Source: Microthyrium microscopicum
Taxonomy: Eukaryota; Ascomycota; Dothideomycetes; Microthyriales; Microthyriaceae
NCBI GenBank assembly: GCA_010405405.1
Contig: MU004233.1
Location: 437,067 to 501,066 of the forward strand
Direction of reading: 5' to 3'
Length of the DNA: 64,000 nucleotides
Below, one piece after another: positions 1 to 11,205 of this stretch. The position numbers were made by a program, and so were the translations under genes. The notes under the pieces are model-generated. The model was not told the origin of the DNA. It did not search any database and worked only from the letters and a program-made list of their open reading frames with translations. Positions within the stretch are counted from its first letter, which is position 1. The number at the start of each line of letters is the position of its first letter.

Positions 1-33
1 ATTTATCGAAAGCGATGGGAAATATAACACCTT

Positions 34-333
34 TTAATTAGCAGCGTTCGTGGGAGCCATCGACGCTGATGGGAGAACGCCAGTTATTTGAGAGAAACGT
101 ACCAGAAATTTAGCCCAGATACTAAATTCATTTGACTGTGAGCGAGAATTGGAATGTGTATGATTCTTCTCCGTTACGGTATCAACCTTGGGGAGCACAA
201 TCTCCGGATGGCTGGACCCGTCAATTGATGCAAGTACGAGTGTCGGCCTTGACGGGTGAGATAGTACTGTTCCAAGCTGCAGCGGGCCATCGGAACTAAA
301 ACTGAAGTCTGGAGGTAGAAACCAAGTCGGCAT
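34..333 (-). CDS. Hypothetical protein, N-terminal exon or short ORF (99 codons)
   Basis: An ATG at 333 opens 99 codons starting MPTWFLPPDFSF, with LGTVLSHPSRPTLVLAS near residues 21-37 and SIWAKFL near 71-77. The composition looks coding. A consensus donor (GTACGT) follows AKFL at about residue 77, so the open frame may be only the first exon of a gene running off the left edge. The N-terminal pattern (PP-D-F, then LG-x-x-x-x-HP-x-x-P) recalls an uncharacterised fungal protein family I have seen near NLR genes. A fungal gasdermin-like executioner is one possibility, but no diagnostic motif is visible and I do not assign it. No signal peptide or membrane segment is seen. Confidence 0.45.
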   Translation of the reverse strand: MPTWFLPPDFSFSSDGPLQLGTVLSHPSRPTLVLASIDGSSHPEIVLPKVDTVTEKNHTHSNSRSQSNEFSIWAKFLVRFSQITGVLPSASMAPTNAAN

Positions 334-1337
334 GATTATGCTTGCTGGAAAATGTAGATCAATTCAAAGAGCAAGCTGTAAGGTAAAAATCAGAGAGCAA
401 TATTAGTACGTGCTAGCGTTGGGCATGAGGTTACGCGGAAATGGCGCATTATTCTGCAGACGATATCGCTGGGCTGTAGCTGCATGCAAGCAAGCTATCA
501 AGATTAAAACTACCTGTTACTAGTAGCTCGAATTGAAGTTCAATTTTCTATTCCATAAAGCCCATAACTTTTGGGGAACAGTACCTTCTTTCCGACGTAC
601 TCACTATCTGAATTTATCTAACCTCGTTGTATCAGTCGAATTCGAATACGAATTTGAAGAGAGAGATTTTGAGTGATATATAATCCCGTCTTTTACAGAG
701 CGTGATGGGTATTTGTCCAGGTCGTGTCTGAACTTGAGTGAGACGAATAGACGTTACAAGATACTAGTAGATTCAAGTTATTGTAGAGCATCGTCACCTC
801 GCAACTAATAATCGATCGCACTCTTTACCTTGTCTTACTATTCCAAACGCGCGCTATGGCAACACTGGAGCGAACTTCGCTTCCCGATGCTCAACGGCAT
901 ATTTTTCGAAGGACATCCTATCTGCGCGCCAAGTTCAATTTGTAAATCGAAACAACGATGCAGCGAAGTGGTGAAGAACTTTTAACGACGTGCAGATGGC
1001 TGTGCCTCCTGTTGGAAGATTTCTTCTCGTGTATCTCGTGGTAACGAGTTTAGGAGATCAAGATCAAGCTGCGAAGATCACGGCTGTTCTGGAGAAGAAG
1101 ATGCTGCTTACCATAGCGTGGAGGGGGGAGTTATAGAAATCATCATATGATGATTTGGTACACAAATCTACAATTTCTTCCCCTTTGCCGATTAAAGTTA
1201 TGCAGACATTGTTGTTACGATGATGAAAGCATAATTGAGAAGAATAAAAACGATCATAACATGCTAAAGTTATTCGTTCTTGCCTAAGATTCCCCTATGA
1301 TCATTTGCAAAACTCCCCCTCGCGCGCTATTTATGGT
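334..1337. other. Intergenic, no gene seen
   Basis: About 1 kb between the left-edge ORF and the 3' end of the NLR gene. It is stop-rich in all frames, and I see no RNA gene or long repeat in it. It should include the promoter of the minus-strand ORF at 34-333. Confidence 0.5.
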
Positions 1338-1450
1338 AGGCAGCTGGACCGAACATGCTGGCCCAAGTCTATTTCGCAGATGCAGCCACAGCTGGTGCGA
1401 CTTCAGCATCAGGTTCTGAAGATCCAGTAGCATGTTCGGTCCAGCTGCCT
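1338..1450. repeat. 22-bp perfect inverted repeat around the NLR stop codon
   Basis: Positions 1338-1359 (beginning AGGCAGCTGGACC) are the exact reverse complement of 1429-1450 (ending GGTCCAGCTGCCT), separated by 69 nt. The right arm overlaps the last coding bases of the minus-strand NLR gene. In RNA this would form a strong stem at the end of the coding region. Confidence 0.85.
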
Positions 1451-1619
1451 AAGCCAAAGGAGTCTGATAAGCCGAACTTGCAGATGCTTGCATGAATTTA
1501 GTGCCAACAAGAATTCCTGGTGCGTGTTCAGCATTGGGATCTGAATATCCAATGCCAAAGGAGTCTGCCAAGCCGAATCTGCCATGTCTTTGTATGAAAT
1601 TAGTACCAACAACAATTCC
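1415..1619 (-). repeat. 102-nt tandem repeat coding the NLR C-terminal tail
   Basis: Two copies with a 102-nt (34-codon) period start at 1619 and 1517. The first encodes GIVVGTNFIQRHGRFGLADS. The second begins GILVGTKFMQAS and then, in another frame, continues FGLSDSFGLGS. Relative to copy 1, copy 2 lacks one base near 1480, so the annotated frame ends at the TAG at 1449-1451. The other frame would read on to about 1370. Confidence 0.75.
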
Positions 1620-4397
1620 GACCAAAGGTATGCTGTGTGAAGTAGTGAAGCATTTAATAAACAGAGATTTGGGACTGTGCCCAGTTAAAGGCAGTCCGAC
1701 TTCACCGGCTGGTGGAGATGTGTCCGAGTTTGAGTCCTTGAACCACCAGTCTGCTGCAACATCAATGATGGGCCACTCGAGGCTTTTCGCTAATGAGGGT
1801 GATATCCAATTATACCTGCTGCCAGAATCAAATCGGAGTTCTACAGGTATTATTTGGCCCGATTTTCGATTGATTGTTCTCATATCGGTGGTGAAAGTTG
1901 GTGTCGTGCTTCGAGGCCTTGGTGTCTCTCGAGCTGGTGGCAATTCTCGAGATATTGCGGTCTTTCCCTTGACAACATCTTTATGCAGCTTATTGACTGC
2001 GTTCATTGGAAAGCCCTGCAGATAGTGGTGAATCTCGCTGAGACTTTGTCCATCGATGATGAGATCCTCAACTTCTTGCAAGCCCAACTTGGCCAACAAG
2101 AAACTGCCTTCCGCACCATTGACTATGGTATCGACCATCATTTCCATCTGCGATCCGTCGAACTCATGAAGCGCGGATATTCGATCTTGAGCATACTTCG
2201 TAATGTCGTACCTGGTGCAGTCTTGCAGTCTTAAGTGTGGACAATCCCCCAAAATGTACGAAAGTCCAGGCCAGGATCGGCTCGAAACGCAAACTCGGAC
2301 TACAACGCTCCGTGCAACCTTCGGCGGAGTAGCTAGATCCTTAAGGAATTGAGCAATTTCTTCTGCTTCGTCAACTGCTTCGTCCAAAGCATCTACAAAG
2401 AGACAGACGCAAATATCCCTGAAAAGCAGGAGTATAGAATCTAGAATCTTTTTCAAAAGTTCTATCGACCACTTCGATGTCGGTTCATTCATGAATGTTA
2501 TGTGAAGCAAAGTATCGGAAGTATCGGCAAACCGAGGAACAGTCTCCAGAAGCTGGTAAATAAATGAAAGAAGCAAAGCCCTGAATGAATTGTTCGCATC
2601 GGAAATTTTGCTGTTGAAGAAGAATGAGTGTATCACAAGGAGACCATTCGTGAGTCCTCGCCGCGTGCGTGGATCATCGTAGAGGAACTTCATGAGTGTA
2701 GATTTGCCTGAACCCGCTTTTCCCTCAATCCAAAAGAGGCCGTCAACTCCATGAAGCCAGTTGGTGAAATGCGTTTCTGAATTGGTGAATACCCACTCGA
2801 AGGTTCCTTCATGCGCATTCTCGACGAAGCCAATGGCACCACTTACGTAATATAACACATGGCTTTCGAGTATCTTATGTTGAATCATTTCTAGTAGGAG
2901 TCAGTACTATGCCGATGGGTGGTCCATTATAGAAAACGAACCACGAGTAGGAGCTTCCTGGGGCTGGGAGGCTACAGTACTTTAGCTATTGTTGAACAGT
3001 TCAATGCGGACTACTCTACTTACTGCTTGTGTATGAAGCTGGTACGAGCTCAACTTCTTCATAGATGTATCTGGAAATCACACGCTCGACTTTCTGATAG
3101 TTGCTATCGTCCTCGCCTGTGAATTTGCACATGCCCAGATGATTGACGCTGTCGAGATATTCGTGTCCCGAGTATGCAGGAGCATATTCAGAGAAGCAAC
3201 CAGAAATATTGTCGACAACCTAAGGAATCAATAGTCAGCTTATCGTGAATGCAAGACTTTTGTATTCGCTAAGGCACTTTGTAGGTAAGTACCCAGGATC
3301 TACGCTCAGCTTGCAAATCACATTAGCATGTACACCCTCAAGCATTGGCGAGCAAGAAGTATGCACACTCCGCAGCGGGACCCCATAATTGTTCCATAGA
3401 GCAAATAGTCGGGCCTAAGAACGATGTATAGCCAGTTGATCACGAAGAAGCGCACAAGAAACGTCTAGGAGTGGTGTAAGAAGAGGAGACAACGACTAAC
3501 CAACTGTGAACGACTAGCATCAAGTTTGGATTTCTCTGTTTCCAAGAAGGAGTACGTTGGGAAGTCATTAGGTAGCATCTGATAGAAGTCCACACTCGCC
3601 CTTTTCAGGGACACCTCATCTGGATGTATTGAAGATGCGTCGGAGCTCATTCTGTTGAGAGCATTATCTCGGTACGTCGAGGTAGGCGTGTCTTCTGGTG
3701 TAAATGTTGTGGCAATGATGATGTCCTTCACTACCATGCCCAAGGTTTTGAATTCGTTCTCTCTATGAGGTGTACCAAAAAAGACAATACCTCGTGTCGA
3801 TTTGTGTATATCTCTGTGGAACTTGACGGAATTTTTAGCCTCGCATATGGCCTGAGAATACCGTCAGCACAGTTAGATGTGAAATCGGTTGAACCTACCT
3901 ACCTGCTTCAAAATGATACCCCCAAGGCTGTATGCAACAAATATGATAGGTCTTCTGGGACAGTCCAGTCTATAGCTGTATAATCTATCGAGAAGAATTT
4001 GTCCATGCCTAACAATATCTATGCGCTCGTGGTTGATGGGCCCCTTTGAGCCTCCAAACTGTCGTGAAAAAGTTGCGATACAGAAATCATGTCCATAACT
4101 TAATACTCGAACATGCGGAAAATCTCGAGCAAGCAAATCTTTCGGCCAGAAGATGGGGGCGTCGGTCGTCGAATTACGGCCTACCCAAGTATCGACTGGG
4201 TGGCCTTCTAGGCCGTGAATGAAAACAATGCTGCAATAAGTAACTCCAGTCAGCAGCGCTCGAATAAGTATGCTTTGGTCGGAGACGACTTGTAGCATCT
4301 AATGAGCATATCATTGGAGAAAGACTAACTCGGCTAGAGGGTCCACGCCCTGGGACAACACGGTGATTCCTTTACGCGATATATCAGATGGATCCAT
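1449..4397 (-). CDS. NLR: SesB-like hydrolase - NACHT - retropepsin-like C-terminus
   Basis: Fungal NLR-type signal-transduction NTPase of about 830 residues, probably a non-self or stress sensor. Apparent exons are 4397-4330, 4230-3903, 3851-3501, 3414-3304, 3219-3024 and 2891-1449. The last intron (2892-3023) may instead be two short ones. Exons 1-3 give a SesB-like alpha/beta-hydrolase: IVFIHGLEGHP near the start, the nucleophile elbow VAYSLGG (Ala replacing the usual first Gly), and GIVFFGTPHR. Exon 5 carries the linker VNHLGMCKF-x-x-x-DDSNY usual in this class. The final exon has Walker A GKAGSGKSTLM and Walker B VCLFVDALDEA. No WD40, TPR or ankyrin repeats follow. Instead there is a proline/threonine-rich linker and then LRFDSGSRYNWIS ... 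GIVVGTNFI, resembling a retropepsin-type aspartyl protease core. All listed splice sites are GT-AG. The start ATG at 4397 gives the usual short first exon (MDPSDISRKG). Confidence 0.8.
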
Positions 4398-4855
4398 TAA
4401 TTTCCAGAGTGATTAGATCCAGAAAAGGCACTGGAGGTCAATAAGTACTGCTTAATCCACATCGATCGATTCTCTACCAATGGTGTGAGTGAGAGATCCT
4501 AAACGGGTAACAGGACTTGACGATTATTGAAGCGCAGGGAGTCAAAACGTAAGAATCGAGCTGTACTGCGTTCTTCGCAGAACTACTCCGAGGTAGCATT
4601 CACGACACGAGAGGATTAGAAAGTAGCAGCGAGTTCCGGGAGCCAAGCTGGAGTCTGAAAAGCTGAGGAGCCCAATATATGTGGCAGTGCAACAACAGCA
4701 CCAGCCACAGCTAGTCATACCTAAACCATGAGGTCCCATTCCCTAAGTTCAATCTACAACCACATAATTTCCCTACATGAGGCATCTTAGTAGAACTATC
4801 TGCGCAGTGCTAGATATAATGGAAACCGGAGAGGGTAAATCTTATAAAGTGTGGT
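4398..4855. promoter_or_regulatory. NLR upstream region
   Basis: About 460 bp between the NLR start codon and the target duplication of the TIR element. No credible gene is seen. The element therefore inserted within the likely promoter region or just beyond it. Confidence 0.4.
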
Positions 4856-4862
4856 GGTAGAC
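4856..4862. repeat. Left target-site duplication GGTAGAC
   Basis: The 7-bp sequence GGTAGAC directly precedes the left terminal repeat and recurs exactly at 16223-16229, directly after the right terminal repeat. Confidence 0.8.
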
Positions 4863-4958
4863 TATGACGGCGCATTACCGCCAACCCCGCTCAAGATAAG
4901 AACTTCTAAACTTCTAAACTTCTAAACACGTTACTATATTACTACATTAGCAACGTTA
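4863..4958 (+). repeat. Left terminal inverted repeat
   Basis: 96 bp, matching the reverse complement of 16119-16222. It contains three copies of the 8-mer CTTCTAAA after GATAAGAA, then ACGTTACTATATTAC. The outer ~45 bp keep several CpG, CpA and TpG sites and are visibly GC-richer than the interior. Confidence 0.9.
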
Positions 4959-7900
4959 CCCTATTACTATATTACTATATTACCCTTTAATCTCTAGAGC
5001 TCTAGGTTATAATTATAAATAATTATAATCCTACTTTACTACTTAGAAGTTATTATATTTATATTAAGATATATCTTTTTAATAAGTTAGTATAATTATA
5101 TATATATTATATAATAATTAGTAGGAAGTATAAAATATAAAGTATATAAATAATTACTAAATATAAGTTTATATTACTATCTAACGAATAGGTATATATA
5201 TATATATTTACCTAAACTAATTAAGTATTTATCTCTTTCTTAGAGTTATTCCTTATACTTTTTACTTTATTACCTTATCTATAATAAAATACTAGGCCTT
5301 ACTTCTATTAATTTAGAGTTCTATTAGGATAAAATTAAAAATCTTATTATAGAATAGTTTTTTACTTATCTAAAAATTATATATTAACTAAAAGAAAACT
5401 ATAATATTAATATTACGCTAAGTATACTACGTTAAAGAATTAAGTAATAGAAAATCTAATACTCTATAACTTTTCTATTAGAGCGCTATAAAAAGCTTAA
5501 AAAAATAATAAAATTCTTATTCTATAATAAGAATAATAATAAAGATAAAATACTCTTTACTCTTTAAACTATAAGATATTTAATAACTATATAAATTCTT
5601 TAGCATTATTAGTAAAAGCTTAATCTTAAACGTTACTATAAGTTTACGTTAAATAAAGATTTTATAATAGCTTACTACTAAGATAAAGTAATAGTTCTAG
5701 CTAAGCTTTATAAGACTTATTTATTAGTATTATTATATAGCTATTAAGCTCTAGCTACTAGACTTTATAAATATAGATACCTAATTCTAAAGGCCTAAAT
5801 TAATTAAATTTAATAAGATTTAGATCCTATTAATATATAAGCTTATTAAAAACAAAAATATTAAAAACGTAGTAAATATAAAACTAAAAGCTTAAACTAT
5901 ATCTAGTTAATTAATAAGTATAATAAACTTAAAAAAGTAAAAATTAAAATTTATAGCTATATTAATGCTTACTTATAAAATATAATCTAGTATTATATTA
6001 GTATATTAAATACTATAAGTATAAATTATTTATATTAGTACTTAGATTAGTTAACTATTAATCTTATAATCTCTTAGTTTATCTACTTAAATTAAAGAGG
6101 CAAAACTATAATACTTACTAATACTTATTATAAGTTTATAAAGACTCTAGAGTATAGAATTTCTTTCTTAAATTATTATCTATATAGAACTAGTATTATA
6201 AATTAGAGAATTAAGCACTAATAAGGAAGCCTTAATAAATTAATATTAACTAAATAGTAAGTAAGTTATATAACTACGTATACTTAAGAATTAGTACTAA
6301 TATAATAACCTACTAGATATTCTTTAATAAGCTAATTAATAAAAGTTCTTATTTAAAAGATAAACTTAAAGACTAAATTATAATACTAGTTATTTACTTT
6401 CTTATTCTATAGCGCGTAATAAAGAAATTTATTAATAACTAAAATAATTATAAGATTATTAATAATAAGAAAAAGTAACTATATATAGTAAATAATAAAC
6501 CTTAGTATCTATATACTCTTTCCTAAAGAGTATAAGATATAAGCCTAGTTATTAATCTAGTAATACTTTAGGCTAAGAAAGTAGTAGTAGAAAACTAAAA
6601 TAAGGATACTTTTTTACTACCTAATATACTTTAATAGTATAATAAAAAGCTAGATATAATAAAATTTAATCCTAATAATAACCTCTTTAAAATAAAAGAG
6701 AATTAGCGTAACTTAATAAACTTATATCTTAGTTACTATCTTTACTTATAAAGAATAATTAATTGCTATATAGTATTAGGTAATACCCTAATTTTAGCTA
6801 TTCTTAAAAATCCTTAAGGTAGTAAAGCTTAGATTAGAGATTACTTAAATTACTCTATAGTTTAGAAGATATAGAGAGCTATAAATAAGGATAATAAAAA
6901 TGATAATATTATAGAGTTTTAAGCTACTATAGAACGTATAGGACTTAACTATCTTAATAATAATTAATTAAAGAATAATTCTAATATTAATTTAGCTAAA
7001 GAAGAGGAAATTTAAGCTAATAATATAAAAAGTAAAGGTAATATAGAAAAAAAGCTTTAGTTTATATTTAAGTATTCTAATTAATAATAATAATTTATAA
7101 TAATTTTATATACCTTAACTACTTTTTAAAACCTTACTATACTAGTAAAGCTTAATACTATAAAATATATTATTAGATAAATAGCATATTTTCTTTATAT
7201 TAAGTAGTTAAAGATTTCTAAATCTCTTAAGTCTTTTAAATCTCTTAAATCTCTTAAGTCTCTTAAAAAAGATAATATAGATATTACTTAAATTTTTAGT
7301 TTCTTTCTTTATTCTTAATAGCATTAATAATAGAGTAAGGGCCTATAGTAGCATTAGGCTTAGTACTCTTAGGTACTTATTCTATTATTATAAATAGCGT
7401 ATAAATTAATTATAATTAAGTAACTAAAATATAATACTTAAAGTGTTAGACGCTTATAGATATATCTTTTAAAAGAGTTATTCTTATGCTTTTAGTTATA
7501 TCTACTAACCTATAAGAGCCTAGGTAAAGATAGATAAAAGATAACCTAAGGCCTTATATATTATTACTACTAATACTATATATAATTAAAAACCTAAATA
7601 ATATAATTAAGGTTTCTAACTCTAAAATGCTACTATAACTATAGTAATATATTAAATAAGAGCTTCTTCTTATTAAAATAAAGAAATATAACGATATCCT
7701 ATTATAAAATCTAAGTAATAAAAGAACTCTAGATAATTCTATTAAGGTATAATATAATTAAAAAAGCTACTAGAACTATGTAGAATATAAATTAATAAAT
7801 GCTATAGTAAAGCTAAATCCTATTATATAAAAGATTTAATAAGGCATATTAATAATTCCTAAAAAAAAAGATATAAGATTCTATTAAGATATAAGTATAA

Positions 7901-10900
7901 AAACTTACCCTAGTTTAGTTCCTAAAATAACTTTAGTATAAATAAAATAAAAAGTAGAGATCTATTCTTATATTATTAACTATAAGACGTAGAGTAACTA
8001 TATATAATTTAACTTTATTAAAGAATATTATAAGTAGCCTAGTTATTAAGATAGCTTATACTAATGTATATAATAGCTTTAGTAAATATAAACCTTTTTT
8101 AAGGTAACGTTAAAGGTATTTAGGACTTTATTTATAAATACTTAGCTCCTTATTTAAACGATATAGTACTTACTAACTATAATAAAGTCTTTACCTATAA
8201 TAAGGGTATCTAAAACGTTAAACTTATTAATAAAATTAAACTAGGTAAAAGACCTATAAGTTGCGTATTCTTAAAGAATAAGAAGGGTAAAGCTTTAAGC
8301 CTTTCTTTAAAGTAAGGAAAGCCTCCTAAGATTAGCCTTATTAGTAAAATATATAATATTATTAAGCTAGCTAGTATTACTATAAATAAGTTTATTAAAA
8401 GAGCTACCTTTAACATTAATAAGAAGGGTTAACTATAAATCTACTTAATTATATATAAGTATTAAGAAATTATTCTAGACTCTAATTCTAATATATTTAC
8501 CTTATTAGCGCTTATCCTAAAGACTTTAAAGGTACTTATCTTAAAGACTCTAAAAATACGCTAATAGCTACCTTTAGAATAAACTTCTTTAAAACTTAGG
8601 TTAAGTAAAGCTATTAAAGCTAATCTAGGTACTTAAGTAAAGCTTAAGAAAGTTAAGCTTAATATAGACGTTCTTAAGAAGATAAAAGCTACTATACTAA
8701 AAGCTAAGTAAATTATAAAGGACCTATAAATAGCAAAAGATCTAATAAAAAATAAAAGTAGATAAGGCCCTAAGTCTACTATAGATAATAAAGATAATAG
8801 CCCTAGTAATAAGAAAAAAGCTATAGCTAGTAGTAAAGATAATAATTCTAATACTTTATTATTATTACTAAGGACGTTATTCTAATAATTAAGAGAGAAG
8901 AAAGCTACTAAAGAAAAGAAAGAAGCTACCGCTACTAAGTAAAAAAAGAAAACTACTAAATAAGATATATAAAAGTAGGCTATATCCTAGGTTAAGCTAT
9001 TAAAGAATAGTATATCTACTTATACTTTCTAATTTTATAAGGTAGTACTTACTTTAGCGAATGAATAAGTAGCTATAGCTATTAAAGTAGATACTCTTAA
9101 GGCGGCTAAAGCTAACGTAGTAATAAAGAAGTATAAAGGGCGTAAAAGAAAGGATATAAAATATAAATATAAAAATAAGAAGTAAGGTAGCGCTACTTAG
9201 TTATATTAAAAAGCTATTTAGATATCTTTACTTATTTAATACTTATTATAGTTTTATTATACTTATTCTACTCTTTTCCCTAATTCCTAAATAATTAAGG
9301 TAGCGTTAACTTACTAATAATTACTTAGTAAATACTTTCTTTATAAACTTAGTAGGAGTTCTATATATAATAGATATAATGCTATCTTAATTTAATAAAA
9401 AGGCTAGTAAAATCTATAACTACTACTAGCCTATTATTTCTAACTCTATTATTAGAGTTACTAACCTAGAAAAAATATATTAAATGCCTAGCTAAAAAGT
9501 AAAAAGTAGGCATAGAGAACTTACTAAGGTTCTTTTCTAATAGTAATACTATAACTAGGATTAAGCTATATTTAGTAAGTAGATCCTACGCTAGGCCTAT
9601 TAAACTATAAGCTACTTATAACTTAACTAAACTTTAATAAACTCTAGTTTCTTAAAATAATTATTCCTTAAAGTTAACTAAGTAATCTTTTATTAAATCT
9701 TAAATATTACGCCCTTTATATATAAACTTTAAACTTAAATAGGACTAAATCTTAGAAAGAGCTAATACCCTTCCTAAAATAAGACTAACTAATCTAATAA
9801 TATATTCTTATATAAATACTATACGTATACTATAAAAGAATAAGTAACTAGCTTATTAAACTATTATACTCCTTCTTTATTCTACTAAATTAATACCCTT
9901 ATAATACTTAAGTAGTTTATTAACTTATAAATTAAACCTAAATAAACGTTAATAAATATAATAATTAATATAATTTATTAAGTAGAAGTTATAAAACGTA
10001 GTATAGAAAACTACTATATAAAGATAAAATAGTTAAGAAATAAGCTTAAAGAATTTATATAATATTACTATAAATACTATTAGAACTAAAACTACTAACT
10101 AAAAATTAAATTAATTAAAAGTAGTACTAAACTATAAATCTAGAAACTAAGGAAGTTATTAATTAAGTATTAATATATTTCTATAAAAAATTAATTATAT
10201 TTCTATTTAATACTATTAGCTACTTACTAGGATATATAATAATAGTTATTAAGCTCTAACTCTAATTCTAATAGACTTTCTTAAGCTACTAGTTTATAGA
10301 AGAGTTATAGTTTTATTTAAGATAGATATAATATTAGTTAATAGGAAATAACTTAAAAAGAGTTAATAAAATTAATTATTAGGCCGCTAGGTACTTAAAA
10401 GTAAAAATAGTAGGCTCTTTAATATTTAGACTATATCCTTCTAAGACTCTTTAATTAAGAGTAACTCTATTATTTCCCTTATACGTAATATAGTTATCTA
10501 TATTCTTATTATTAAATTTATAATAGCGCTCTAATTACCTCTTACTATTATACTTATAAAGAAGGTAGCCTTTATTAAAGTTAACTTTCTAAACTAATTA
10601 CTTATTCTCTCTTTATTCTATCTTTATTTTATTTATCTCTTTTAAAGCTTTTAAAAATATATTAATTTTTTTAGCGTTATTTAAAATATAAATAAGCTAG
10701 CAATACTCTCTTTATTTAGTACTATCTATCTAAATAAAGCTTACCTTAGCCTTACTTATACTTTTAAGAATTCTTCTTACTTACCTACATAATCTCTATA
10801 GTCTACCTTAAAAGTATATTAATAATATTAATACGCCCTTACCTTTTAAAAGATTTAAGTTACTAAACTTAACTAATAAGCCTATTATATTACTATTATA

Positions 10901-11119
10901 ATCTATATATATCTTTATCTCTTCTACTTTTAAATATACCCTAAAAATATCTAACTTCTCTTTACTATCTATATAGCACTAAAGGTCCTTATAAAAGGGC
11001 GCTAGGTAAAATTCTTTAATTTAATATTATATTATATTAATTTATATCTAATTATTAGTATTAAGGACTTAATTAAATCTATAACTCTTAAAGTAAATAT
11101 TATTAAGATAATATACAAA

Positions 11120-11205
11120 ACGAAATAAAGCTTATAAATCCCTAGCTACCTCCTAATAAACTAAAAAAGTAGCTAGGAATATATAAGCTTTATTTATTTT
11201 AAAAA
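11120..11205. repeat. Imperfect palindrome inside the AT-rich element
   Basis: AAGCTTATAAATCCCTAGCTAC at the left is matched in inverse by GTAGCTAGGAATATATAAGCTT at the right, with a spacer of about 25 nt. It could be a remnant of a nested element or a hairpin. No coding context survives. Confidence 0.6.

Noticed and set aside
8210-8416. 68-codon open frame on the minus strand inside the AT-rich block
   Set aside because: It is Leu/Ile-rich, sits in RIP-saturated DNA where open frames arise by chance, and has no family features.
8600-9240. Lys/Ala-rich plus-strand stretch resembling the basic C-terminus of pogo/Fot1-type transposases
   Set aside because: Low-complexity similarity only; no DDE or helix-turn-helix motif can be recognised, so no class was assigned.
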